Shown: one piece after another, positions 24,772 through 33,184 of the stretch
How the letters are laid out: each line of letters starts with the position of its first letter
How positions within the stretch are numbered: the stretch's first letter is position 1
Assembly: GCF_036488675.1 (NCBI RefSeq)
Contig: NZ_CP133152.1
Span: 372,001 to 436,000, forward strand
Source of the DNA: Sinorhizobium chiapasense
Lineage (GTDB): Bacteria; Pseudomonadota; Alphaproteobacteria; Rhizobiales; Rhizobiaceae
DNA length: 64,000 nucleotides
Reading direction: 5' to 3'
Made by a program: the position numbers and the translations under genes
Notes under the pieces: model-generated
Database searches by the model: none
Seen by the model: only the letters and a program-made list of their open reading frames with translations
Told to the model about the DNA's origin: nothing

Positions 24772-25839
24772 ATGGCAGCCGTGGACTTCGTCGATGTCAG
24801 GAAATCGTTCGGTGCCGTTCCCGTCATCAAGGGCGTGAACATCGAAATCGAGGACGGTGAGTTCGTCATCCTCGTCGGCCCTTCCGGCTGCGGAAAATCC
24901 ACGCTGCTGCGGATGCTGGCGGGACTTGAAAACATCTCCGCGGGTGAAATCCGCATTGGCAATCGTGTGGTGAATGCGCTGCCGCCGAAAGAGCGCGACA
25001 TTGCCATGGTGTTCCAGAACTATGCGCTCTATCCGCATATGACGGTCGCCGACAACATGGCCTTCTCGCTGATGCTCGCCGGCTCGCCCAAGGCGGATAT
25101 CGACAAGCGCGTCGGCGCGGCAGCGGAAATCCTCGGCCTGTCCAAGCTGCTCGACCGCTATCCGCGCCAGCTCTCCGGCGGCCAGCGCCAGCGCGTCGCC
25201 ATGGGCCGGGCGATCGTGCGCGACCCTCAGGTGTTTCTCTTCGACGAGCCGCTGTCGAACCTCGATGCGAAGCTGCGCGTAGCCATGCGCGCCGAGATCA
25301 AGGAACTGCATCAGCGCCTCAAGACCACCACCGTCTATGTCACCCACGACCAGATCGAAGCGATGACCATGGCCGACAAGATCGTCGTGATGCATGACGG
25401 CATCGTCGAGCAGATCGGCGCGCCGCTCGATCTCTACGATAACCCTGCCAATCTGTTCGTCGCCGGCTTCATCGGCTCGCCGGCGATGAACATGATCAAG
25501 GGCAGGCTCGATCCGGCCAATGGCAATGCATTCGTGACAGAGGATGGCACGGCGCTGCCGGTGGCGCGCGCGGCCACGGCAGCCAACGGACGGGAACTGG
25601 TCTACGGGCTTCGGCCCGAATACATGGCCTTGGATCCGAACGGACTGCCCGCCGAGATCGCGGTGATAGAGCCGACTGGCTACGAGACGCAGATGATCGT
25701 CCGGCTCGGAGGCAGCGATGTCACCTGTGTTTTCCGCGAAAGAGTGAATGCGAAGCCGGGCGACACGATCCGCCTGTCGATCGATGCCGCCCATGTTCAC
25801 CTGTTCGACGCCGAGAGCGGACGACGATTGTTCGATTGA
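24772..25839 (+). CDS. Carbohydrate ABC transporter ATP-binding protein (UgpC/MsmK type)
   Basis: A 355-residue ATPase of the CUT1 class. Walker A GPSGCGKST (residues 39-47), Q-loop VFQNYALYPHMTV, signature LSGGQRQRV, Walker B VFLFDEPLSNLDAKL, switch His in YVTHDQIEAM; residues about 235-355 form the TOBE/regulatory domain (YGLRPEY). GGAGG is ten bases before the start. It opens a rightward operon ATPase, binding protein, two permeases. The operon follows the erythronate genes by 86 bases, so it could carry a related polyol or sugar acid, but that is inference. Confidence 0.9.
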   Translation: MAAVDFVDVRKSFGAVPVIKGVNIEIEDGEFVILVGPSGCGKSTLLRMLAGLENISAGEIRIGNRVVNALPPKERDIAMVFQNYALYPHMTVADNMAFSLMLAGSPKADIDKRVGAAAEILGLSKLLDRYPRQLSGGQRQRVAMGRAIVRDPQVFLFDEPLSNLDAKLRVAMRAEIKELHQRLKTTTVYVTHDQIEAMTMADKIVVMHDGIVEQIGAPLDLYDNPANLFVAGFIGSPAMNMIKGRLDPANGNAFVTEDGTALPVARAATAANGRELVYGLRPEYMALDPNGLPAEIAVIEPTGYETQMIVRLGGSDVTCVFRERVNAKPGDTIRLSIDAAHVHLFDAESGRRLFD

Positions 25840-25992
25840 TGCCGCACGGAGAGGCCGCCGAGGGAAAGAGGAGCCTTCGGCAACCTTCGCGCGGAGATGT
25901 CCGGCAGGGGCCGGGCATCATTGCCGCCGCATTCGCCAAGCGGGACGGTGAATGCCGGGAAGGATCTGCTCCCGCTTTTCAGGAGGAGTATT

Positions 25993-27309
25993 ATGCCAAT
26001 AAAGAGACGTGACTTCCTTGCAGCCTCGGCCGCCCTTGCCGGTGTGGCGGGCCTTTCGCCGCTCGGCATCCGCCCGTCCTTCGCGCAGGCCGCCGAGCCG
26101 AGCTACAAACCGGAGGAAGGCGCAAGCCTTCGGCTTCTGCGCTGGACGCCGTTCGTCAAGGGCGACGAGGATGCCTGGCTTGCCAATACCGCGAAGTTCA
26201 CCGAGGCAACCGGTGTTCAGGTGCGCATCGACAAGGAAAGCTGGGAAGATATTCGCCCGAAGGCTGCGGTCGCCGCGAATGTCGGGTCGGGTCCGGACAT
26301 GGTGATGTGCTGGTTCGACGATGCACATCAATACCCGGACAAGCTCGTCGACGTCACCGAGCTGGCCAACTATCTCGGCAACAAATATGGCGGTTGGTAT
26401 GACGGCCTGAAGGGTTACGCGACCCACGACGACAAGTTCATCGCCATGCCGCTGACGGCGATCGGCAACGCCGTCTGCTACCGCGACAGCCACATGAAGG
26501 CGGCGGGCTTCAGCGAATTCCCCAAGGACACCGCAGGATTCCTCGAACTTTGCAAGGCGCTGAAAGCCAAGGGAACGCCGGCCGGCTTCCCGCACGGTAA
26601 GGCGGTCGGCGACGGCAACAATTATGCCCACTGGCTGCTCTGGAGCCATGGCGGCAAAATGGTGGACGAGTCTGGCAAGGTCACCATCAACAGCCCCGAG
26701 ACATTGGCCGCGATCAACTACGCAAAGCAGCTCTACGAGACCTTCATTCCGGGAACCGAAAGTTGGCTCGACATCAACAACAACCGCGCCTTCCTTGCGG
26801 GCCAGGTGTCGCTGACGGCCAATGGCGTTTCGCTCTACTATGCGTCCAAGAAGGATCCGGCGCTCGCCGAGCTGGCAGCCGACATCCGCACCACCAATTT
26901 CCCGGTCGGTCCGGTCGGCCAGAGCGTCGAGCTCCACCAGACGAGTTCGCTGCTGCTTTTCAACCACACCAAATATCCGGAAGCGGCCAAGGCCTACATC
27001 AAGTTCATGATGGAGGCCGACCAGATGAACGCCTGGATCCAGGGTTCGAGCGCCTATTGCTGCCAGCCGCTGAAGGCCTTCGCCGACAACCCGGTCTGGA
27101 CGGCCGATCCGATCCACGCGCCCTATGCGCGCGCTTCGGAAACATTGCGTCCGAACGGCTATGCCGGGCCGCTCGGCTATGCCTCCGCCGGCGTCATGGC
27201 CGACTATGTGCTGGTCGACATGTTTGCCACAGCCGTGACCGGGCAGATGACGCCGGAAGACGCTGTCACCGAGGCCGAACGGCGGGCAAACCGTTACTAT
27301 CGCGTCTAA
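25993..27309 (+). CDS. Carbohydrate ABC transporter extracellular binding protein (UgpB/MalE class)
   Basis: A 438-residue binding protein with a signal peptide of twin-arginine style (KRRDFLAASAALAG, cleavage near SFAQA). The solute-binding family 1 fold is seen in VGSGPDMVMCWFDDAHQYPDK, FIAMPLTAIGNAVCYRD, and the closing EAVTEAERRANRYYRV-like end. AGGAGGAG precedes the ATG. Two perfect stem-loops follow its stop codon before the first permease, the usual way of keeping more binding protein than permease. Confidence 0.9.
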   Translation: MPIKRRDFLAASAALAGVAGLSPLGIRPSFAQAAEPSYKPEEGASLRLLRWTPFVKGDEDAWLANTAKFTEATGVQVRIDKESWEDIRPKAAVAANVGSGPDMVMCWFDDAHQYPDKLVDVTELANYLGNKYGGWYDGLKGYATHDDKFIAMPLTAIGNAVCYRDSHMKAAGFSEFPKDTAGFLELCKALKAKGTPAGFPHGKAVGDGNNYAHWLLWSHGGKMVDESGKVTINSPETLAAINYAKQLYETFIPGTESWLDINNNRAFLAGQVSLTANGVSLYYASKKDPALAELAADIRTTNFPVGPVGQSVELHQTSSLLLFNHTKYPEAAKAYIKFMMEADQMNAWIQGSSAYCCQPLKAFADNPVWTADPIHAPYARASETLRPNGYAGPLGYASAGVMADYVLVDMFATAVTGQMTPEDAVTEAERRANRYYRV

Positions 27310-27315
27310 CCCTAT

Positions 27316-27374
27316 CGGGCGGCTCTTGATCGAGCCGCCCGAAGCCGGGATGGCGCCGGCAAATCTTGCCGGCG
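27316..27374 (+). terminator. Two tandem stem-loops after the binding-protein gene
   Basis: CGGGCGGCTC pairs with GAGCCGCCCG around TTGATC (27316-27341), and CGCCGGCAA pairs with TTGCCGGCG around ATC (27354-27374). Neither has a T-run. They most likely stabilise the upstream message or cause partial termination, lowering permease expression relative to the binding protein. Confidence 0.6.
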
Positions 27375-27405
27375 TAAACTGCGAGATCACCCGCGGAGAA
27401 GTTCG

Positions 27406-28338
27406 ATGCCCACTGTACCGTCCGGAAAGCCGCCATCCTTCATGGCTTCGCTCATGCAGAACAACAACGTGCTCGGCTTCCTGTTCATGTTGCCCGCCGC
27501 GGTGTTCCTGGTGTGCTTCCTCACCTATCCTCTCGGGCTCGGCGTCTGGCTCGGGTTCACCGACACGCGCATCGGCCGCGACGGCATCTTCATCGGTCTC
27601 GAGAACTATATCTTCCTTGCCGAGGACGCGGTCTTCTGGCTTTCGGTCTTCAACACGCTGCTCTACACCTCGGTCGCCTCGATCCTGAAGTTCGTGCTTG
27701 GCCTGTGGCTGGCCCTGCTGCTCAACGAAAACCTGCCGTTCAAGTCCTTCTTCCGGGCGATCGTGCTGCTTCCCTGGGTTGTGCCGACCGTGCTTTCGGC
27801 ACTTGCCTTCTGGTGGATCTACGATTCGCAGTTCTCGATCATCTCCTGGTCGCTGATGGAGCTCGGGCTCATCGACGGACCGATCAACTTCCTCGGTGAT
27901 CCGACCAATGCGCGGATTTCGGTGATCGTTGCCAATGTCTGGCGTGGCATTCCATTCGTCGCCATCTCGCTGCTCGCCGGGCTGCAGACGATCCCCGCAT
28001 CACTGCAGGAGGCGGCCTCGCTCGACGGCGCGACCAACTGGCAGCGCTTCCGCTACGTGACCCTGCCGATGCTGACGCCGATCATCGCCGTCGTCATGAC
28101 CTTTTCGGTGCTCTTCACCTTTACCGATTTTCAGCTGATCTACGTGCTGACCAAGGGCGGTCCGGTGAACGCCACCCATCTGATGGCGACGCTTTCTTTC
28201 CAGCGCGGCATCCCGGGCGGTCAGCTTGGCGAAGGGGCGGCGATCGCCGTCGCCATGATCCCCTTCCTGCTTGCCGCGATCATGTTCAGCTTCTTCGGAC
28301 TGCAGCGCCGCAAATGGCAGCAGGGCGGCCAGGATTAG
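27406..28338 (+). CDS. Carbohydrate ABC transporter permease 1 (MalF/UgpA type)
   Basis: A 310-residue inner-membrane permease with about six hydrophobic segments (for example GFLFMLPAAVFLVCFL near 25). The EAA loop that contacts the ATPase is at LQEAASLDGATNWQRFRYVTLP, about residue 205. It forms a heterodimer with the next gene product. The substrate is that of the binding protein and cannot be read. Confidence 0.88.
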   Translation: MPTVPSGKPPSFMASLMQNNNVLGFLFMLPAAVFLVCFLTYPLGLGVWLGFTDTRIGRDGIFIGLENYIFLAEDAVFWLSVFNTLLYTSVASILKFVLGLWLALLLNENLPFKSFFRAIVLLPWVVPTVLSALAFWWIYDSQFSIISWSLMELGLIDGPINFLGDPTNARISVIVANVWRGIPFVAISLLAGLQTIPASLQEAASLDGATNWQRFRYVTLPMLTPIIAVVMTFSVLFTFTDFQLIYVLTKGGPVNATHLMATLSFQRGIPGGQLGEGAAIAVAMIPFLLAAIMFSFFGLQRRKWQQGGQD

Positions 28339-28348
28339 GAGTTTTCCC

Positions 28349-29248
28349 TTGAACACCACCACGAAAATCCCGGACGACGTCCTTACCGACCACGCGGAGG
28401 GCATGAGCTATCTCAACCGGCTGCCGCGCCGGATCGTCGTGCTCTACCTGCCGATGGCAGTCTTCGTCTTCGTCCTGCTATTCCCGTTCTACTGGATGGC
28501 AATCACCGCCGTGAAGCCGAATGCACAGCTGACCGACTACACCAATTTCAGCCCGTTCTGGGTCGTCGGACCGACGCTCGACCACATCAAGTATCTGTTC
28601 TTCGAGACGTCCTATCCGGGCTGGCTGTGGAACACGATGCTGGTTGCCGTCGGCTCCACGATCCTGTCGCTCGCAGCCTCGGTCTTCGCAGCTTACGCGA
28701 TCGAGCGCGTGCGCTTCACCGGCTCGCGGCCGGTCGGGCTGATGATCTTCCTCGCCTACCTCGTACCGCCGTCGATCCTCTTCATCCCGCTCGCTTTCAT
28801 TGTGTTCAAGTTCGGGATCTACGATTCCAGGCTGGCGCTGATCTTCACCTATCCGACCTTCCTCATCCCATTCTGCACTTGGCTGCTGATGGGCTATTTC
28901 CGCTCGATTCCTTTCGAGCTGGAAGAGAGCGCGCTCGTGGACGGTGCGACGCGCTGGCAGATCCTCGTCAAGATCATCCTACCGCTCGCCGTGCCCGGGC
29001 TGATATCGGCGGGCATCTTCGCCTTCACGCTCTCCTGGAACGAATTCATCTATGCGCTGACATTCATCCAGTCGTCGGAGAACAAGACCGTACCCGTCGG
29101 CGTGTTGACCGAGCTCGTGCGAGGCGATGTGTTCGAATGGGGCGCACTGATGGCGGGTGCACTGTTCGGCTCACTGCCGGTCGTCATCCTCTACTCCTTC
29201 TTCGTCGACTATTACGTTTCGTCGATGACGGGGGCGGTGAAGGAATAG
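28349..29248 (+). CDS. Carbohydrate ABC transporter permease 2 (MalG/UgpE type)
   Basis: A 299-residue permease with six membrane segments and EAA loop ELEESALVDGATRWQILVKI near residue 193. TTG 28349 is chosen because AGGAG lies seven bases upstream and it sits ten bases after the first permease stop; ATG 28403-28405 (MSYLNRLPRR) is the alternative and removes an 18-residue tail. Last gene of the operon. Confidence 0.87.
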   Translation: MNTTTKIPDDVLTDHAEGMSYLNRLPRRIVVLYLPMAVFVFVLLFPFYWMAITAVKPNAQLTDYTNFSPFWVVGPTLDHIKYLFFETSYPGWLWNTMLVAVGSTILSLAASVFAAYAIERVRFTGSRPVGLMIFLAYLVPPSILFIPLAFIVFKFGIYDSRLALIFTYPTFLIPFCTWLLMGYFRSIPFELEESALVDGATRWQILVKIILPLAVPGLISAGIFAFTLSWNEFIYALTFIQSSENKTVPVGVLTELVRGDVFEWGALMAGALFGSLPVVILYSFFVDYYVSSMTGAVKE

Positions 29249-29547
29249 CGCGTGCCAGCGTCCTTTGTCGGCCATTTCTCTAAACGGGGACAACCGAGAA
29301 GAAGCGCGGTCGAGTGGGGAGACGAGGGAAGGGTTGGGCGAGGCCTGCAGCGATTTTAAAGATCGACGGCGCAGGCCCCTGACCGTCAGCTTTTCCAAAC
29401 GGCTGGACAGAAATTTACCACCAGAGCGGGAAAACGGCCATTCGCCAAAACGGCTTACCACCGATGTGCGAGCGATCGCACCCAAATGGATGCGCCGCTT
29501 TTCGCGACCAATCCGACGGGGCGGCGCGTGCCGACAATTTTCAGTCG
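29249..29547. other. Gene-free stretch after the carbohydrate transporter
   Basis: About 300 bases where I recognise no coding region, repeat or strong hairpin. It precedes a 600-base region with three tiny membrane ORFs on the minus strand. Confidence 0.5.
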
Positions 29548-29637
29548 TCAGTGCGTGCTTCCCATCCACTCGGCCGCGGCGATTGCCGAGCCGAGCAAAA
29601 TGACCGGCAGCAATAACGCACCGAAGAACCTGATCAT
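29548..29637 (-). CDS. Putative 29-residue membrane microprotein
   Basis: Reads MIRFFGALLLPVILLGSAIA followed by AAEWMGSTH: one hydrophobic segment of about 18 residues after a short basic start, ending in a polar tail. No good ribosome site precedes the ATG, so this is the weakest of the three small ORFs in this region. It resembles in size and shape the single-pass small subunits of membrane complexes, but I cannot assign a family. Supported mainly by the two better ORFs nearby. Confidence 0.3.
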   Translation of the reverse strand: MIRFFGALLLPVILLGSAIAAAEWMGSTH

Positions 29638-29886
29638 CTGAATGCGGCGCGAACGCCTGTCATGCCGATCGTGAACCACCTTTTCAGCCCCTGGCTGCAT
29701 GGCAAGAACAGTTCCGGCGCTATGAAAACATCATTGGAGTTGGACGGTCGAGTCCCCAAGGTAACACCGGTCGGCCACCAGGCTTCTTGCCGCGCGGGAA
29801 GCCGCCCGAGCAAGAGACTCCGAACACGAACGTATCGCCGCGGCGGCCACCAAGGTCATTAGGGATTGATGAAGCCGAGAGGGCGG

Positions 29887-29979
29887 TCACCAAGCCGAGA
29901 AGGCCACCATGACTACTGCGGCCCAAAATAACGCTGACAATTCAGCCGCTAACAGAAACCCGAAAGTGGTGTCGCTCAT
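29887..29979 (-). CDS. Putative 30-residue membrane microprotein
   Basis: Reads MSDTTFGFLLAAELSALFWA then AVVMVAFSAW and stop. A near-ideal AGGAGG lies five bases before the ATG. One hydrophobic helix of about 20 residues spans most of the protein; aromatic Trp and Phe residues flank it as in real membrane proteins. No larger gene overlaps it on either strand. Family unknown. Confidence 0.5.
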   Translation of the reverse strand: MSDTTFGFLLAAELSALFWAAVVMVAFSAW

Positions 29980-30071
29980 GTGATCCTCCTCTGGCAACCT
30001 CCATTACCAGGGGAAACTATAGGGGGCTACGGCCGGTTCCGCTACAAAATAAGACGTACCCCTCCATTGGA

Positions 30072-30161
30072 TCACGTGAGCAGCGAGTAAATTAGAACGC
30101 CGACAGAACCCCAGAAGCCAACCAATACCAGCGACATCGCCACAACGAAGATCTTAGTCAC
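30072..30161 (-). CDS. Putative 29-residue membrane microprotein
   Basis: Reads (GTG start) MTKIFVVAMSLVLVGFWGSV then GVLIYSLLT and stop. A purine-rich GGTGGTGGAG precedes the GTG by eight bases. The whole chain is one hydrophobic helix with a basic N-terminus, about 90 bases upstream (in transcription sense) of the 30-residue ORF. It resembles KdpF-like or CydX-like small subunits in size only; no partner complex is in this window. Confidence 0.5.
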   Translation of the reverse strand: MTKIFVVAMSLVLVGFWGSVGVLIYSLLT

Positions 30162-30438
30162 AACAAAAACTCCACCACCTTTTCACAGGCTAGCAAGACT
30201 ACCGCAGCACTAAAAACTGGGTATCGGCACTTAGTCCGAGAGGCATAGGACTATGGTCTGACGTTGGAGGGCGCCGGCCAGAAATCTAACGCGCGGAAGC
30301 TCTTGGCCCGTTTTTTGCGATCCCTGCCGCCGGTTTAAGTCAGAAAGCCGATTCGGTCGTAAAAGTCTGCAAACGTTCACCTGGCAGGCCGATCAAGGCC
30401 ATTGCGTTTTCGCGTCCAAACTGGTTCTTGAACGTACA
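30162..30438. other. Intergenic region before the KpsC-like gene
   Basis: Holds the presumed promoters for the leftward microprotein ORFs and the rightward KpsC-like gene. I see no convincing paired -35/-10 boxes, repeat or further ORF. Confidence 0.4.
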
Positions 30439-31557
30439 GTGAGAAAGCGATCGGCGCCGAAGCCTCCCGGAGATGGGGTGCCGGAGATGAGGTGCCCCGA
30501 AAATGAGGTACTTGTGCTAAAAGCCACGGACAGCTTGCCTGGCGCGACCGACAAGAGCTGGTACCCGCCGGAAGGAACCACGCTCGGCGCGACATTCTTT
30601 GTCCGCAGCGCGTTTCCATGGCTCGGTCACTATTTTGGCGGAATTGCTCTCGGCTCTACTCTCTCTCCCGGGATCGACGGAATAGTCTCCTGGGGCGGAC
30701 GCATTCCGGCAAAAAGTGCCATGGCCGCTGCTCGCTTGCGGCGATTGCCGCATTGGCACCTCGAAGACGGTTTCCTGCGCTCCGTCGGCCTTGGCAAGGA
30801 TGGAGCCGCGCCCGTCTCGATCATCGTGGACGACCGCGCGCTTCCAGTCGACGGCGGCAGGGCGTCGCGCCTGGAACTACTGATCGCGGCCGCGGCCAAT
30901 GGGGGCTGCGACAGCCTTGGAGAGCGCATCCGTGAACGGATGATCGAGCACAAGCTGTCGAAATACAACAACCTGCCGCACAAACCGCCGTCGATCGAAC
31001 AGAGCACCCGGAGACGTATTCTGCTTGTGGACCAGGTCTTCGGTGACGTCTCGGTGGAGCGTGCACTCGGGAGCCGTCGCTCCTTCGACAGGATGCTCGA
31101 CGATGCCTTGGCAAGCGGCGCGCAGTGCGTCGTGCGCACCCATCCGGACGTTATGGCCGGCTACCGAAAAGGCTATATGACCGAGCGCGCGGCAAGGACA
31201 GCCGGTGTCGTTCTGCTTGCCGACCGCGTGTCGGTCGCTTCGATTCTCGACGTCGTCGACGAGGTCTGGACCGTTTCGAGCCAGGTCGGATTCGATGCCT
31301 TGCTGCGAAAGATACCCGTGCGCTGCTACGCCGTACCGTTCTACGCGGGATGGGGACTGACGGATGATCGGGCGAGCGGCGCCGCCGACGCCGCCTTGAC
31401 ACGGCGCGCCAGCGCGAGACCCTCCGTCGATCAACTCACGGCAGCAACGCTGGGGCTCTATCCCACCTATCGCAATCCGAAAGACTGGCGGCCGATGGAC
31501 GTGTTCGCGGCGATCGATTTCCTGGTCGCTGAAGTTGAGGCTGCTCGCCGCGCTTGA
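30439..31557 (+). CDS. Capsule polysaccharide protein, single-module KpsC/LpsZ (RkpZ)-like
   Basis: A 372-residue protein with KpsC signatures: WGGRIPAKSAM (usual WG-x-KxS), HLEDGFLRSVGLG near residue 108, SIIVDDRALPVDGGR, VDQVFGDVSV, and RTHPD...VWTVSSQVGFDALLRKIPV, then AVPFYAGWGLTDD. KpsC proteins are Kdo transferases that start the capsule lipid anchor and usually contain two such modules; this has one, as in RkpZ/LpsZ of S. meliloti, which alters K-antigen size. GTG 30439 gives the longest form; ATG 30487 is equally plausible. It stands 28 kb from the capsule genes at the right end. Confidence 0.82.
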   Translation: MRKRSAPKPPGDGVPEMRCPENEVLVLKATDSLPGATDKSWYPPEGTTLGATFFVRSAFPWLGHYFGGIALGSTLSPGIDGIVSWGGRIPAKSAMAAARLRRLPHWHLEDGFLRSVGLGKDGAAPVSIIVDDRALPVDGGRASRLELLIAAAANGGCDSLGERIRERMIEHKLSKYNNLPHKPPSIEQSTRRRILLVDQVFGDVSVERALGSRRSFDRMLDDALASGAQCVVRTHPDVMAGYRKGYMTERAARTAGVVLLADRVSVASILDVVDEVWTVSSQVGFDALLRKIPVRCYAVPFYAGWGLTDDRASGAADAALTRRASARPSVDQLTAATLGLYPTYRNPKDWRPMDVFAAIDFLVAEVEAARRA

Positions 31558-31590
31558 CGGTGGCCGGTCCGTCAACGACTGGAAGCGTCT

Positions 31591-31734
31591 TCAGTTCTCT
31601 TCCACCGAAACACCATCCTGGCCTATCCTGATCTCGATGCCCGGCTTGTTTTCTTCGCGGTAGACGTAGATGCCGAGCCCGATCGCAACGACAGCAAGAA
31701 CTGCGATAATGAGATAGAGCCCGTTCCGGTTCAT
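31591..31734 (-). CDS. Small 47-residue membrane-anchored protein
   Basis: Starts MNRNGLYLIIAVLAVVAIGL with one N-terminal hydrophobic segment, then YVYREENKPGIEIRIGQDG and a short acidic end SVEEN. The layout (membrane anchor, short periplasmic or cytosolic tail) matches a conserved hypothetical family I know from Rhizobiales, function unknown. AAGGATGG lies just before the ATG. Read leftward between the KpsC-like gene and the ROK gene. Confidence 0.7.
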   Translation of the reverse strand: MNRNGLYLIIAVLAVVAIGLGIYVYREENKPGIEIRIGQDGVSVEEN

Positions 31735-31824
31735 CGTGCCATCCTTCCCATGATCGGGGTGTGCTCTCGCCCGTCGGGAGGCTACCGCCCTCGGGCGAAC
31801 GCGCGATTTTATTGCAGCCGTAGC

Positions 31825-32904
31825 TCAATCGGCATCGCGTTCGCGCTTGTTGGTGAAGTGGGCGTTGCCGAGGCCCGTGCCAATCGTCAGAATTCCCCAA
31901 CCGGAGACGTCCAGCATGAAAGATACCTGCGAAAGGCCCTGCACGACGGCGTCGTTGTGCATGATCACGAAGGTCTCATGCTCGCCGATTTGCGGAATGG
32001 CCTCCTTGATCGCGGCGGGCAGGTTGAAGTGCTCGCTTTCCCAATTACCGCCTGGCAGGTTCTGACCGCCGCGCGCGATCGATCCATCGACGTCGATCAC
32101 GCCGGGACAGGCGACGCCAATCACGGGGGCCGGCGAGAGCCGCGCCTTGTCTGCCTTGGCAATAAGTCTTTCGACCATCGTGATGAGACGCGCAGTCGCG
32201 GTGGTCCGACTGGGCTTGTCGTCGGCATGTCGCCAAATATCGGACTTCCAGACCTTGGCCTTTGAGAGGTCAGTGCCTTCCTTCTGGCGCATCTCGACTA
32301 TGCCCACGCGAATATTGGTGCCGCCGATATCAATGGCCAGGATCGCCTTGTGCCCCTTTAGCATCCAGGGCGGGATGAGGTGAGCCGCGCCGATAAGCCC
32401 CGCATCGTCCGGATGGTGGACGATCGGCGTGAGTTCTATCTTGATGCCTTTGGCCTTTAGCAGCACCATCGCACGGGCAATTGCAAGCTCGCCGACGACG
32501 CGCTCTCTGAAGCCGCCGCCCACCACGACACGTTCGGTTTTCTTCCAGCTCTTCTGGTCCAGCAATTTGGCGAGAACAGCGGCGAGCTCCTCGGCGAAAT
32601 CGTCGACCGCTCCCATGACCATGGCGGCTGCCTCCTTGTCGTCGCCAACGAGAAGGGCATCGACCTGCTTTTTCGACAGCTCGCTGGTCGGCGTCTTCCC
32701 GAGCGGATCGTCGCCACCCCGGCGAACTCGCTTGCGCCAGGCCTCGAGCTTTTCCTGAAAAGCATATTTGTTGGCCTTGTCGCCCAGAAAGCCGTCGGAG
32801 CTTCGCAATTCGATATTGTAACCATCGACCGTGACCGACGGCAGATCCTCGCCACCATGCGTGAGGAGGGCGCCGTTTGACTTCTCGTTCGCGGATCTGC
32901 TCAC
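31825..32904 (-). CDS. ROK-family protein with circularly permuted domain order
   Basis: A 359-residue protein built of ROK (glucokinase-type) parts in the wrong order. Residues 75-180 hold what is normally the C-terminal lobe: helices, VVVGGGFRERV at 126-136 and HHPDDAGLIGAAHL at 163-176. Residues 188-359 then hold the normal N-terminal lobe: AIDIGGTNIRVG at 190-201 (phosphate loop), GVACPGVIDVDG at 263-274, HNDAVVQGL at 316-324 with the likely catalytic Asp 318, and ILTIGTGLGNAHF at 338-350 just before the end. The Cys-rich zinc motif of many ROK enzymes is absent. GTG 32904 is preferred (GGGAGG four bases upstream). Probably a sugar kinase or a derived regulator. Confidence 0.8.
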   Translation of the reverse strand: MSRSANEKSNGALLTHGGEDLPSVTVDGYNIELRSSDGFLGDKANKYAFQEKLEAWRKRVRRGGDDPLGKTPTSELSKKQVDALLVGDDKEAAAMVMGAVDDFAEELAAVLAKLLDQKSWKKTERVVVGGGFRERVVGELAIARAMVLLKAKGIKIELTPIVHHPDDAGLIGAAHLIPPWMLKGHKAILAIDIGGTNIRVGIVEMRQKEGTDLSKAKVWKSDIWRHADDKPSRTTATARLITMVERLIAKADKARLSPAPVIGVACPGVIDVDGSIARGGQNLPGGNWESEHFNLPAAIKEAIPQIGEHETFVIMHNDAVVQGLSQVSFMLDVSGWGILTIGTGLGNAHFTNKRERDAD

Positions 32905-33184
32905 GCAACCTCCCGTATGCCGCTTCACCTGAACTGATCCGAGACCGGAGTGAGGGATATAACGTGAGCGGCGCGGCGATGTTCCGTGAGGCACCAAGTC
33001 CCGAGAGAAGTCGATGGAGACGCAGAGGCTGAAGCGTCCGCCAGGCGACGGGGCGCGGATGATCTCGACCGTGGCGCACGTAAGGTGTGGCAGCCGGATA
33101 AAACCGGACTTTCACCGAATCGACATTTGCTTGACCTGATCCACGATTGCGGATGGCTTGGTCCGGCACTGGGCCGAGCCCAAG

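Noticed and set aside
25918..27390. 490-codon open frame on the minus strand
   Set aside because: Antisense to the carbohydrate-binding protein with signal peptide and ribosome site; no motifs on the minus frame.
29662..29862. 66-codon open frame on the plus strand
   Set aside because: Lies across from the microprotein region with no ribosome site and an Arg/Pro-rich, non-protein-like end.
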